This document shows, in pieces, positions 38,039 to 45,869 of a stretch of DNA of 64,000 bases. A program made the position numbers and the translations under genes. The notes below the pieces were generated by a model. It did no database searches and was not told the DNA's origin. It saw nothing but the letters and a program-made list of their open reading frames with translations. Source of the DNA: Gammaproteobacteria bacterium (lineage in GTDB: Bacteria > Pseudomonadota > Gammaproteobacteria > Eutrophobiales > Eutrophobiaceae); contig JANQNX010000009.1 in the NCBI GenBank assembly GCA_028279365.1, forward strand, positions 124,001 to 188,000. The letters are read 5' to 3'. The stretch's first letter is position 1. Each line of letters opens with the position of its first letter.

Positions 38039-39001
38039 GTGTTTGGATTTAAGCGAAAAAATAACGATTCGTCTACACAAGACGCAACCAAAGAAACCAC
38101 CCCTAAACTGAAAGACGGCCTGAAACGCACGCGCAGCGGGCTTTTTGGCGGTTTGTTTTCTCGCAGTAAAAAGCTCGACATTGATTCGGCAACCCTGGAA
38201 GAACTGGAAGATCGTCTGCTAATTGCCGATGTCGGCATGCACACTACTGATCAGGTCATGACCGCTTTACAGGCATTCAAAACCACCGATGCAGAACAAA
38301 CGCCGCAGACAGTAATGAAGCAAGTGTTGCTGGACGTGTTGCAACCAGTGCAACAACCGTTAGCGACCGACACTCCTAACGCGCCATTTTTAATACTGGT
38401 GGTGGGCGTTAACGGCGTCGGCAAGACCACCACCATTGGCAAGATGGCAAAACGCTTTCAGGCACAGGGCAAACGTGTGATGTTGGCCGCTGGCGACACC
38501 TTTCGTGCCGCCGCGATAGAACAATTGCAGGTATGGGGCGAACGTAATGACATCAGGGTGATTGCCCAGTCTCACGGTGCTGATTCCGGCGCCGTCATAT
38601 TCGATGCGCTGCAATCCGCGCGCGCGAATAATATCGACATATTGATTGCTGACACGGCCGGTCGTCTGCATAACAAAGACAACCTGATGGAAGAAATGAA
38701 AAAGATTTATCGCATCGGCGATAAATTTGATTCGGATCTCAAGCGCGAAGTGTTATTGGTATTGGATGCCGGTACCGGACAGAACGCGTTGTCACAAGCG
38801 AAACAGTTTCATGAGGCAATTGGTATCACCGGTTTAGCCTTAACCAAACTCGACGGCACGGCTAAAGGCGGCATCATCTTCTCACTCGCGAATGAACTAA
38901 ATATCCCGGTTCGCTTTATCGGTGTTGGCGAGCAAGTGGATGACTTACGTGAATTCAACGCCAGCGATTTTATCGACGCCTTACTGGAAGTCGACGCATG
39001 A
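38039..39001 (+). CDS. ftsY: Signal recognition particle receptor FtsY
   Basis: A 320-residue SRP GTPase starting with GTG ([10 protein letters not shown]). A short charged N-terminus replaces the long acidic A domain of Escherichia. NG domain: G1 GVNGVGKTT (123-131), GDTFRAAA, G3 DTAGRL, G4 TKLDG, and [12 protein letters not shown] at the end. It docks ribosome-SRP complexes on the inner membrane. It overlaps ftsE by four bases. The order ftsY-ftsE-ftsX-rpoH is classic for gammaproteobacteria. Confidence 0.97.
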   Translation: MFGFKRKNNDSSTQDATKETTPKLKDGLKRTRSGLFGGLFSRSKKLDIDSATLEELEDRLLIADVGMHTTDQVMTALQAFKTTDAEQTPQTVMKQVLLDVLQPVQQPLATDTPNAPFLILVVGVNGVGKTTTIGKMAKRFQAQGKRVMLAAGDTFRAAAIEQLQVWGERNDIRVIAQSHGADSGAVIFDALQSARANNIDILIADTAGRLHNKDNLMEEMKKIYRIGDKFDSDLKREVLLVLDAGTGQNALSQAKQFHEAIGITGLALTKLDGTAKGGIIFSLANELNIPVRFIGVGEQVDDLREFNASDFIDALLEVDA

Positions 39002-39681
39002 TACGTTTTACTAACGTCAACATGGCGTATCCCGGCGGTAACGAAGCGTTGAAAAACATTAACCTCGATATTGCCCAGGGTGCGATGGTCTATATCACCG
39101 GTCGTTCCGGTGCTGGCAAGAGCACTCTACTACGACTCATCGCTTTGATTGACCGCCATACGCGTGGGCAGATCATTGTTAATGGGCAAAATCTGGAACG
39201 CGTTCGTAACCGTCGCATCCCGTTATTTCGTCGACACATTGGTTTTATGTTTCAGGATCATCGTTTGTTATTTGATCGTACTGTGTTCGATAACGTCGCC
39301 TTACCATTAGTCATCGCCGGTTACCGCCACCAGGAAATTAAAAAACGCGTGCATGCAGCGTTGGATAAAGTCAGTCTGTTAACCAAGATGAACAGCTACC
39401 CGATGGCCTTGTCCGGCGGAGAACAACAACGAGTAGGTGTCGCGCGTGCCGTCGTACATCGTCCGGCATTGTTGCTCGCTGATGAACCGACCGGGAATCT
39501 GGACCCGGCCTTATCCTGGGACACAATGAAACTATTCGAGCAGTTTAATCAGGTCGGCGTCACGGTACTCATCGCCAGCCACGATCTGGATATGATTAAA
39601 CGTATGCAAAAGCGCATCATCACGCTTAAGAACGGCAGATTGCTTTCCAACTCCACTTCATCGCAGGAAGACAGCGAATGA
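38998..39681 (+). CDS. ftsE: Cell division ATPase FtsE
   Basis: A 227-residue ABC ATPase: Walker [10 protein letters not shown] near residue 36, Q-loop FMFQDHRLL, signature [15 protein letters not shown], Walker [14 protein letters not shown] and switch IASHDLDM. It partners FtsX to activate peptidoglycan hydrolases at the septum. It begins inside the stop of ftsY and ends overlapping ftsX by four bases, so the three are translationally coupled. Confidence 0.97.
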   Translation: MIRFTNVNMAYPGGNEALKNINLDIAQGAMVYITGRSGAGKSTLLRLIALIDRHTRGQIIVNGQNLERVRNRRIPLFRRHIGFMFQDHRLLFDRTVFDNVALPLVIAGYRHQEIKKRVHAALDKVSLLTKMNSYPMALSGGEQQRVGVARAVVHRPALLLADEPTGNLDPALSWDTMKLFEQFNQVGVTVLIASHDLDMIKRMQKRIITLKNGRLLSNSTSSQEDSE

Positions 39682-40658
39682 GCGCGACTCCTGCTAAAAA
39701 CACGCGCGCCAAGAAAAGCGTCAAGACTGAATTAAAGCGCCGGTTCGATATGTGGCTGTTGCAACATGCGCAGGCACTGGTCTTTAGCCTAGGGCAATAT
39801 GCCAAACACCCTATCAATAATTTATTAACCACCGCCGTCATTGGTATTTCGCTGGCACTACCCACTAGTTTTTATTTGTTGCTCGATAACGTGCGGTTGG
39901 TATCTTCCGGTTGGGATGGCTCCTTACAGGTCACGCTATTTCTGCAAAACGATGTCAGCGATGATGACGCCTTTACTATCGCCAAGCAATTACAAACCAA
40001 CCAAAAAATTGACGACGCAACCGTGATCAAACGCGCCGATGCATTGGCCGAGTATCAAACCTTATCCGGCTTTGCCGACGCGCTAGACGCACTGGATGAA
40101 AACCCCTTACCGGCTGTGATCATTGTGCACCCGACGCTGGACAGCGCTGACGAAAAAGACATTGCCGCGCTAATCACCGAACTGGAAAAATTGCCGGAAG
40201 TGGATAACGCACAATACGATAGTCAGTGGATCAATCGGCTGCTGTATCTGCTGGATATTGTGAATCGCGTGATCATTATTCTTTCGACCTTATTGGCATT
40301 GGCAGTATTACTCATCGTCGGCAATACCATTCGGCTGGCAATATTTAATCGGCGCGCAGAAATTGAGATTACCAAGCTGTTTGGCGGCACTGACAGCTTT
40401 ATTCAACGTCCGTTTCTTTATAGCGGCCTCTGGTACGGTATCTTCGGCAGTCTTATTGCATGGTTACTGATTACCGTATCGATGCAGATGCTGCGCGGCC
40501 CGGTGAAGCAGATGGCCAACCTCTACGCCAGTGATTTTGAGCTCATCGGATTGGGTATCGGTAATAGCCTGATGATGTTGGGAATCGGCGTCACATTGGG
40601 CCTAATCGGCTCCTGGATCTCGGTAAAGCGCCATTTACGGGCCATCGAGCCAGTCTAA
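39678..40658 (+). CDS. ftsX: Cell division membrane protein FtsX
   Basis: A 326-residue protein with the FtsX layout: basic cytoplasmic N-terminus, one TM near 52-72, a periplasmic loop of about 110 residues (the hydrolase-activator contact), then three TMs at about 195-220, 247-270 and 293-315. RLAIFNRRAEIEITKLFGGTDSFIQRPFLYSG is the conserved cytosolic loop that docks on FtsE. A 140-base gap follows before rpoH, with a CIRCE operator inside. Confidence 0.95.
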   Translation: MSATPAKNTRAKKSVKTELKRRFDMWLLQHAQALVFSLGQYAKHPINNLLTTAVIGISLALPTSFYLLLDNVRLVSSGWDGSLQVTLFLQNDVSDDDAFTIAKQLQTNQKIDDATVIKRADALAEYQTLSGFADALDALDENPLPAVIIVHPTLDSADEKDIAALITELEKLPEVDNAQYDSQWINRLLYLLDIVNRVIIILSTLLALAVLLIVGNTIRLAIFNRRAEIEITKLFGGTDSFIQRPFLYSGLWYGIFGSLIAWLLITVSMQMLRGPVKQMANLYASDFELIGLGIGNSLMMLGIGVTLGLIGSWISVKRHLRAIEPV

Positions 40659-40712
40659 CTAATTGATATTGTTAGTATTTAATATTAGTTCAGGATTGAA
40701 CTCAGGCAAGAA

Positions 40713-40739
40713 TTAGCACTCAAAACAATAGAGTGCTAA
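40713..40739. promoter_or_regulatory. CIRCE operator (HrcA site) upstream of rpoH
   Basis: Perfect match to CIRCE: TTAGCACTC, nine bases (AAAACAATA), GAGTGCTAA. It ends 59 bases before the rpoH ATG. HrcA binds this element and represses groE/dnaK-type genes; here it would repress rpoH. No hrcA gene is in the window. Confidence 0.93.
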
Positions 40740-40798
40740 ACTTTTAATTATAAGTGCCGATGTGCAAAACATCTGTGGACAGACAAAGGGATAAGACT

Positions 40799-41653
40799 AT
40801 GAATCAATTGACGAATCTACAATTTGCATTACCCGCAGGATCGATTGATACCTACGTTCAATCGGTAAATAAGGTACCCCTACTAACACTAGAGGAGGAG
40901 CTGGAATTAGCTCGTCGTCTGCGTGACGAAAACGATATTGAGGCAGCGCGCCGTTTGGTTATGTCGCACCTCCGCTTCGTCGTCAAAATTGCCCGTGGCT
41001 ATAACGGCTATGGATTAAACCAGGCTGACCTGATTCAGGAAGGCAACGTTGGTTTAATGAAAGCCGTCAAACGTTTTGATCCGGAAGTCGGCGTACGCCT
41101 GGTTTCCTTCGCCGTCCATTGGATTCGCGCGGAGATGCATGAGTTTATTCTGCGCAACTGGCGCATCGTCAAAATCGCCACCACCAAAGCCCAACGTAAA
41201 TTATTCTTTAACTTACGTTCTTCCAAGAAACGCTTGGGCTGGATGAATCAGGAAGAGGTCAATGAGATTGCTAATGATCTGGGTGTGAAACCTAGCGATG
41301 TCCTGGAGATGGAAAAACGCCTGAGTAATTACGATGCATCGTTTGATGGTCTGTTGGATGACGATGATGATGACAATAACATTTCAGCTCCTGCCTACTT
41401 TCTGGAAAACAAAAGCGCCGGCCCGGAAGAGATCATTGAAACCGCACAGGTCGATACCGAAAACCACGATGCTTTATTTGAAGCGATGGCCGATCTGGAT
41501 GAGCGTAGCAAAGACATCATTGCCAAACGCTGGTTAGCGGAAAAGAAAGCGACACTTCATGATTTAGCAGATGAATATCAGGTCTCCGCCGAACGTATAC
41601 GGCAGATTGAAAGCAACGCAATGAAAAAACTGCGGGAAGCGATAGTTGAATAA
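40799..41653 (+). CDS. rpoH: RNA polymerase heat-shock sigma factor RpoH (sigma-32)
   Basis: Starting at 40799 ([14 protein letters not shown]) the protein has 284 residues, the same length as the Escherichia factor; the frame extends 15 codons upstream without family similarity. Region 2 [36 protein letters not shown], the RpoH box QRKLFFNLR, and region 4 [29 protein letters not shown] are clear. It directs transcription of chaperone and protease genes. A perfect CIRCE lies upstream and a terminator follows the stop at once. Confidence 0.98.
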   Translation: MNQLTNLQFALPAGSIDTYVQSVNKVPLLTLEEELELARRLRDENDIEAARRLVMSHLRFVVKIARGYNGYGLNQADLIQEGNVGLMKAVKRFDPEVGVRLVSFAVHWIRAEMHEFILRNWRIVKIATTKAQRKLFFNLRSSKKRLGWMNQEEVNEIANDLGVKPSDVLEMEKRLSNYDASFDGLLDDDDDDNNISAPAYFLENKSAGPEEIIETAQVDTENHDALFEAMADLDERSKDIIAKRWLAEKKATLHDLADEYQVSAERIRQIESNAMKKLREAIVE

Positions 41654-41681
41654 AAAAGGCCCTTAATATAAGGGCCTTTTT
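41654..41681 (+). terminator. Rho-independent terminator of rpoH
   Basis: Stem AAGGCCCTT (41656-41664) / AAGGGCCTT (41670-41678) with an AATAT loop and a run of Ts. It marks the end of core genes before the AT-rich cassette. Confidence 0.9.
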
Positions 41682-41701
41682 ACCATAATTATTGCGTTTT
41701 T

Positions 41702-42256
41702 TTATGCTGCCAATTTATACTCCTCATATACCTGTTTATCTTCTTTCTTCATAAAATTGACTAACTCAAAAGAAAGAATAATATTTTCTTCTGGCATACG
41801 TACAGATGTGATACGCATTTCAGCGATATCTTCATGTTTTATCTCTATTGCAGGCGCGACATCTACTAACTCATAATAAGCAATAAATCTAAATAGCTTC
41901 TCGTTTGAAGGCCCTATAAGTTGTTTACCATTTTCCCACCTTGAGACTGTCTCAACTTTCACTTCCATTATTGCGGCAATCCTTTTTGCGGCTGCCTTCA
42001 TAGCCTTTCTTATAAATTTAATTTCTTTGCCTTCTAGTCTTAGAGGTATTTTAATTCTAGTTAATGCTGCTGCTGCGAGTAAACCACGGGTATTTGGAAT
42101 AGTTATTGTCTCTTCTCCTGTTTCAAGGCATTTCTCCATTAAGACAGAATTATTAATAATTAACTTCACTCCAAACATAGTTGTTTCATACGAAGGCAAT
42201 TTACGAATTTTACTGAGTTCAGATACTGAATTGCTTTGCATGATTTCATTTGCCAT
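41702..42256 (-). CDS. HTH protein, probable antitoxin of a type II pair
   Basis: A 184-residue protein with an XRE/MqsA-like helix-turn-helix in the middle (LEGKEIKFIRKAMKAAAKRIAAIMEVKVETVSRWENGKQLIG, about 83-125). The TVSRWENGK recognition helix is unmistakable. The N-terminal 75 residues lack the zinc cysteines of true MqsA. It is AT-rich. It overlaps by 11 bases the end of the preceding 107-residue protein, a DUF4258/MqsR-like candidate toxin, so the order is toxin then antitoxin. The HTH probably autoregulates the pair. Confidence 0.7.
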   Translation of the reverse strand: MANEIMQSNSVSELSKIRKLPSYETTMFGVKLIINNSVLMEKCLETGEETITIPNTRGLLAAAALTRIKIPLRLEGKEIKFIRKAMKAAAKRIAAIMEVKVETVSRWENGKQLIGPSNEKLFRFIAYYELVDVAPAIEIKHEDIAEMRITSVRMPEENIILSFELVNFMKKEDKQVYEEYKLAA

Positions 42257-42569
42257 AACTTAATCTCCTAACATGTTTAATTTCGACACGTTGTTTTTCC
42301 ATAGATAAAACTAAATGAATTTGCAAATAGGCACCATCAAGAGCATGTCCATTTACAAAGAAATAATTGTTAATGCTTGTACGGTTAATTTTTTTAAAAT
42401 TATTTAAAACATATAAGACATCTTGCATGTCAATATCGAAATTTAACTCCTCAAACTGATCATTTAGTGACTCTGAAAAGCAAATTCCACAACAGTCCTC
42501 ATTGAGGAAAACCCTAATGATTTCCTCAACTGATCTATCATCAAACATAAGTGATTGATATTTCATCAA
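42246..42569 (-). CDS. DUF4258-like candidate toxin
   Basis: A 107-residue protein. The C-terminal half (SINNYFFVNGHALDGAYLQIHLVLSMEKQRVEIKHVRRL) resembles small RelE/BrnT-like or DUF4258 toxins: a Y-x-V-x-G segment followed by two beta strands. The N-terminus has three Cys (CCGIC). The toxin fold is a guess from size, beta pattern and position before an HTH gene. Upstream, the 206-base AT-rich gap to 42775 must hold its promoter. Confidence 0.5.
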   Translation of the reverse strand: MMKYQSLMFDDRSVEEIIRVFLNEDCCGICFSESLNDQFEELNFDIDMQDVLYVLNNFKKINRTSINNYFFVNGHALDGAYLQIHLVLSMEKQRVEIKHVRRLSYGK

Positions 42570-42730
42570 TAAATCTCACCATATTAGAGAGAACAACTGA
42601 AATATAATTATCGTATAATTGATAAAAAGTCAAGATAAAAATAATATCAAAAAGATTTAATATAAAAAAATGATTATAAAACAATAATATAAAAAATAGG
42701 CTTATTATTTTCTCAAAAAATAATTGATTT

Positions 42731-42763
42731 TCTAAAAAGTTGATTTAAGATCAACTTTTTAGA
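42731..42763. promoter_or_regulatory. Perfect 14-bp palindrome over the RBS of the small-gene cassette
   Basis: Arms TCTAAAAAGTTGAT (42731-42744) and ATCAACTTTTTAGA (42750-42763) flank TTAAG. The right arm runs into the SD (AGAAGGAG), 12 bases before the ATG at 42776. It could be an operator for a dimeric regulator, or in RNA a hairpin that hides or presents the SD. It does not match the antitoxin HTH site by any rule I know. Confidence 0.8.
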
Positions 42764-42775
42764 AGGAGATCCAAC

Positions 42776-43054
42776 ATGAGTATTTACATTATTTCTTATG
42801 ACCTTAACAAACCAGATCAGAATTACACTCGACTACATCAAGAAATTAAACGTTTGGGTGACTGGTGGCATTATCTAGATTCTACTTGGCTAGTTGATTC
42901 GTCATTGAATTCATCCCAAATTTGGAATCAGCTCAAATCAGCAATTGACAAAAATGACAGCTTATTAATAGTAAAAATTACTAACGACTATACAGGCTGG
43001 CTTCCCAAAAAAGCATGGGAATGGATAAATTCACATATCAAATATGCGGCGTGA
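42776..43054 (+). CDS. Small Cas2/VapD-fold-like protein (SinR-like annotation family)
   Basis: A 92-residue protein starting MSIYIISYDLNKPDQNYTRLHQEIKRLGDWWHYLDSTWLV. The opening beta strand with Y-D-L-N-K-P and the later DSLLIVKITNDYTGW strand are typical of a ferredoxin-like fold related to Cas2/VapD nucleases, known to me as stand-alone SinR-like proteins. There is no CRISPR array or cas1 nearby. D9 could be the metal ligand as in Cas2. Strong SD. It heads a group of three small plus-strand genes. Function unknown. Confidence 0.7.
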   Translation: MSIYIISYDLNKPDQNYTRLHQEIKRLGDWWHYLDSTWLVDSSLNSSQIWNQLKSAIDKNDSLLIVKITNDYTGWLPKKAWEWINSHIKYAA

Positions 43055-43061
43055 ATAGATT

Positions 43062-43340
43062 ATGGATATAAATTTAGCTCATTTAAGAGAAAAATCTGTA
43101 AATGGTGGATGGATAGATTTTGCTGTCTTCGACGCAAAATCAATTTCGGGCACTAAATCAGACAATCAAAAACTACTTTCACAACTAACTACCAAAGCAC
43201 GGCTTTCTGGATTAAAAATTGATCAATCTGCATTAGTTTTTAAAGAAGGATGCCGAATTAAATATTTTGGTTCGAGATATCTAGTTGAATATCTTTCTAA
43301 TAGTGGGATATCTCAATGGACCCATAAAATTAAACTATAA
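43062..43340 (+). CDS. Small hypothetical protein of the cassette
   Basis: A 92-residue protein I do not recognise (MDINLAHLREKSVNGGWIDFAVFDAKS...). It has no signal peptide or membrane segment, one cysteine and a basic C-terminal third. It begins seven bases after the Cas2-like gene, so it is cotranscribed, and 18 bases before the repeat protein. The SD is weak, which points to translational coupling. Confidence 0.55.
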   Translation: MDINLAHLREKSVNGGWIDFAVFDAKSISGTKSDNQKLLSQLTTKARLSGLKIDQSALVFKEGCRIKYFGSRYLVEYLSNSGISQWTHKIKL

Positions 43341-43358
43341 ATTAGGAGATTAATTTAG

Positions 43359-43607
43359 ATGTCAAAAAATAAAGAGGTAACAAGCAAACGTGCAGCAACT
43401 GCAGCATCAAAAGTATTGAGAGACAGAAATTCTAGTAGCAGCGCTAAGTCTGCAGCAGGCTCTGCATTATCACAACGAAAGGCTCCAGCTAGAGTTACAT
43501 CAAGAAAAGCTGCATCGGCTGCGTCTAGAACTTTGCGTAATTCCAATTCTAGTAAATCAGCAAAAACTTCATCAGGTTCAGCACTAACTCAAAGACCAAA
43601 TAAATAG
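43359..43607 (+). CDS. Small Ser/Ala/Lys protein with two internal repeats
   Basis: An 82-residue basic protein made of two related units: TSKRAATAASKVLRDRNSSS...AAGSALSQR (8-40) and TSRKAASAASRTLRNSNSSK...SSGSALTQR (47-79). Composition is nearly all S, A, K, R, T, N. Each unit suggests a short amphipathic helix, a loop and a conserved GSALxQR end. AGGAG gives a good SD. Similar small proteins exist as accessory genes, but I know no function. It could bind nucleic acid by charge; that is only a guess. The 185 bases that follow hold no gene I can support. Confidence 0.7.
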   Translation: MSKNKEVTSKRAATAASKVLRDRNSSSSAKSAAGSALSQRKAPARVTSRKAASAASRTLRNSNSSKSAKTSSGSALTQRPNK

Positions 43608-43792
43608 TGCAAGTTAGAGATGATAAAAATGCAAAAACGCAGAGATTATATGGCTGAAATCTAAGATACATAAATTTGACCATATTCCAGGAATCTTAAA
43701 GAAGCTGCCACAAGATTATTTCAATTCAAAAAATAGAAATATCCACAAAAATATGAGAAATAGATCTTTGTGACGTTTAAAATAGTTTAAAG

Positions 43793-44332
43793 ATGAAAGT
43801 CAATGCTATTTTAAACTTCTGGTTCAAAGAAATTGATCAAAGCCTCTGGTGGGAAAAAGACGAAATCTTTGATCAAGAAATCACTGAACGTTTTGCTCAT
43901 ATTCATGAACAGGCTGCGCAAGGTGAGTTATTTGAATGGCGGTTTACACCGCAAGGTGCATTAGCCGAGATCATTATCCTCGATCAGTTTTCGCGAAATA
44001 TGTTTCGCGATACGCCGCGCGCATTCGTTTATGACGGCATGGCGTTGATTCTGTCGCAGGAAGCCATCGCCGCCGAGTTTGATCGCGAACTCTCTACTGA
44101 AGAAAACAGTTTTTTATTTATGCCGTTTATGCATAGCGAATCAAAAATGATCCACGAACTGGCATTGGCCTTATATCAACGTAATGGTATTCAGGATAAT
44201 CTTGATTATGAGATTAAACATAAAGCGATTATTGATCGTTTTGGTCGTTATCCACATCGCAACGAAATACTCGGCAGAGAATCTACCCCGGAAGAAATCG
44301 AGTTCTTGCAACAGCCCGGTTCAAGCTTCTAA
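43793..44332 (+). CDS. DUF924 family protein
   Basis: A 179-residue all-helical soluble protein. The signature is clear: ILNFWFKEID..SLWWEKDEIFD at the start, LAEIIILDQFSRNMFRDTPRAFVYD (59-83), FLFMPFMHSESKMIHELAL, and DRFGRYPHRNEILGRESTPEEIEFL at the end. TPR-like in fold. No enzymatic activity is established. It returns to the GC of core genes after the cassette. A short palindrome (44332-44347) follows the stop. Confidence 0.92.
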   Translation: MKVNAILNFWFKEIDQSLWWEKDEIFDQEITERFAHIHEQAAQGELFEWRFTPQGALAEIIILDQFSRNMFRDTPRAFVYDGMALILSQEAIAAEFDRELSTEENSFLFMPFMHSESKMIHELALALYQRNGIQDNLDYEIKHKAIIDRFGRYPHRNEILGRESTPEEIEFLQQPGSSF

Positions 44333-44402
44333 TCAGCATTTGCTGATCTCATCAGCGTTATTTTCTATAATTTCACTCATTCATTATCGATAAGAGGGGG
44401 TT

Positions 44403-44672
44403 ATGGCCGGAGGTTGGTCAAAAGACGGGGCGGTACAGGATCAGATTGATGCCAGTGTTAAGGACGCAATCAATTTGGCCAAGAGCCGTTTACCGAAAGG
44501 GGAGAGCCTGACGCATTGTGAGGAATGCGAAGAAGCTATCCCCCAGGCACGACGGGATGCGGTACCGGGCGTACGCCTGTGCGTGCAATGCCAGTCTGAT
44601 CTCGACGAGCAGGAAAAGAAATCGCTCGATTTATTTAACCGTCGCGGTAGTAAAGACAGCCAGCTTAGGTAG
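44403..44672 (+). CDS. DksA/TraR-type C4 zinc-finger protein (YbiI-like)
   Basis: An 89-residue protein with C-x2-C ... C-x2-C (CEECEEAIPQARRDAVPGVRLCVQCQ), the DksA/TraR zinc finger. It lacks the long coiled coil that inserts in the RNA polymerase channel, so it resembles YbiI. Zinc-dependent transcription factor or structural role are both possible. GAGGGGG is its SD. Between DUF924 and a GST gene, no operon with either is evident. Confidence 0.87.
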   Translation: MAGGWSKDGAVQDQIDASVKDAINLAKSRLPKGESLTHCEECEEAIPQARRDAVPGVRLCVQCQSDLDEQEKKSLDLFNRRGSKDSQLR

Positions 44673-44819
44673 ACCAGTACCTTAGCGCTTTATTCCTCAT
44701 TTCACTGCTGTTCGACTGATTAACGATAAGCGCGCAAGGCAAACTGCTTCTGGATCATACGGAACCAATAAGCATTATGGCTGACTGAAAATGAAACCAC
44801 TACATTTAAGAGGCAACAC

Positions 44820-45470
44820 ATGATTAAACTCTATGGCTTACCGCTCTCATTCCCGGTCAATCGCGTACGTATTTGTCTTAATGCCATGCAACTGGATTAT
44901 GAATTTATTGAAATCAGTCCGCTAAGCGGCGAAACGCAGTCTGAGGAATATTTAGCCCTGAACCCGTCAGGCAAGATTCCTGCGATAGAGGTCGACGGCT
45001 TTGGTTTATTTGAAAGTAATACGATCATGAGATACCTGGCGCGTAAGTATGATTCACCGTTTTATCCAAACGATATCGAAGGACAAGCGCACGTCGACAA
45101 GTGGCTGGACTTTGTTGGTAATCATCTTGGCGCCGGCATTGCCAAAGCGCTATTCAATAAAGTGTTTGCGTCGATGTTTGAAATGGACGTCGATGAGCAA
45201 TCGATGAAAGACGGTTATGCGTTTATTGAACGCTTTCTCGGTGTCATCGATGGTCAGCTAAGTAAAAACAGCTACCTTGCCGGGAATAATATGAGCATCG
45301 CAGATTTCTGTTTACTGGCGACGGCCGATCCGGTTGATGTATTAGGCGTTGATATGACTCAGTATCCAGCGGTATCTGTCTGGCGACAGAAAATGATGGC
45401 TAAATCATTTTATACCGACATGCATCGCTCCTTTAATGACGTGTTAGAAGCCATGAAGGCGGCGCAATAA
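44820..45470 (+). CDS. Glutathione S-transferase family protein
   Basis: A 216-residue GST. The thioredoxin-like half (MIKLYGLPLSFPVNRVRICLNAM, GKIPAIEVDGFGLFESNTIMRYLARKY) holds the cis-Pro and the ES glutathione contact (ESNTI). The helical half contains NNMSIADFCLLATAD with the conserved Asp. A serine near the start (SFPVN) is the likely active-site residue of a theta-like class. The ATG of the next gene is four bases after the stop, so the two may be cotranscribed. Substrate unknown. Confidence 0.9.
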   Translation: MIKLYGLPLSFPVNRVRICLNAMQLDYEFIEISPLSGETQSEEYLALNPSGKIPAIEVDGFGLFESNTIMRYLARKYDSPFYPNDIEGQAHVDKWLDFVGNHLGAGIAKALFNKVFASMFEMDVDEQSMKDGYAFIERFLGVIDGQLSKNSYLAGNNMSIADFCLLATADPVDVLGVDMTQYPAVSVWRQKMMAKSFYTDMHRSFNDVLEAMKAAQ

Positions 45471-45473
45471 CGC

Positions 45474-45869
45474 ATGAAGTATGGTGAAACCGTCACCCGC
45501 TGGCAGCTTGAACTCAATGGCAGGACGCACATGATGCGTCTTGTGCATCAATTCTGGACCGGTGAAAAAAAATATTATGTTGATGATGAGCTGATCAAAC
45601 ATACCAAAGGAGGCGTCTTGCCTTCAGCCAGCTTTGGTGAAGACGTGACGTTTACATTGGGCGAACATCAAGGTCGATTTAAGTTTCGCGCTGTAGGCAG
45701 GATGGAGTTTTACGATCTCTATATTGATGATGAAAAAATAGAAGGGGATGAGCAGCGGGCAATGCGCATCCCGGCCTGGGCTATTGTGTTATTGTTGGTG
45801 AGTTTATTTCTGTTTGGTATTTTAACCACGCAGATGGCGATGCCGATTGAGAATCGATTTACTTTTTAG
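45474..45869 (+). CDS. Membrane-anchored beta protein of unknown function
   Basis: A 131-residue protein, beta-rich over 1-90 (RWQLELNGRTHMMRLVHQFWTGEKKYYVDDELI, FTLGEHQGRFKFRAVGRMEFYDLYIDDEKI), reminiscent of FAIM-like sandwiches. A C-terminal transmembrane helix lies at about 101-122 with a short end. It is tail-anchored with the beta domain probably cytoplasmic. Four bases follow the GST gene. Its 3' end overlaps that of the convergent GGDEF gene by 11 bases. Function unknown. Confidence 0.6.
   Translation: MKYGETVTRWQLELNGRTHMMRLVHQFWTGEKKYYVDDELIKHTKGGVLPSASFGEDVTFTLGEHQGRFKFRAVGRMEFYDLYIDDEKIEGDEQRAMRIPAWAIVLLLVSLFLFGILTTQMAMPIENRFTF

Noticed and set aside
40754..40798. Upstream in-frame start for rpoH
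   Set aside because: The extra 15 residues do not match RpoH, and the ATG at 40799 gives the family length of 284.
42776..43054. CRISPR-Cas adaptation gene cas2
   Set aside because: No array, no cas1 and no effector nearby; it is a stand-alone relative of the fold.
43627..43785. Open stretch after the repeat protein (WLKSKIHKFDHIPGILKK...)
   Set aside because: No start codon before the last few residues and no SD; possibly a gene remnant, but I cannot identify it.
44332..44347. ATCAGCA-TT-TGCTGAT palindrome after the DUF924 gene
   Set aside because: Too short a loop and no T run, so I do not call it a terminator.
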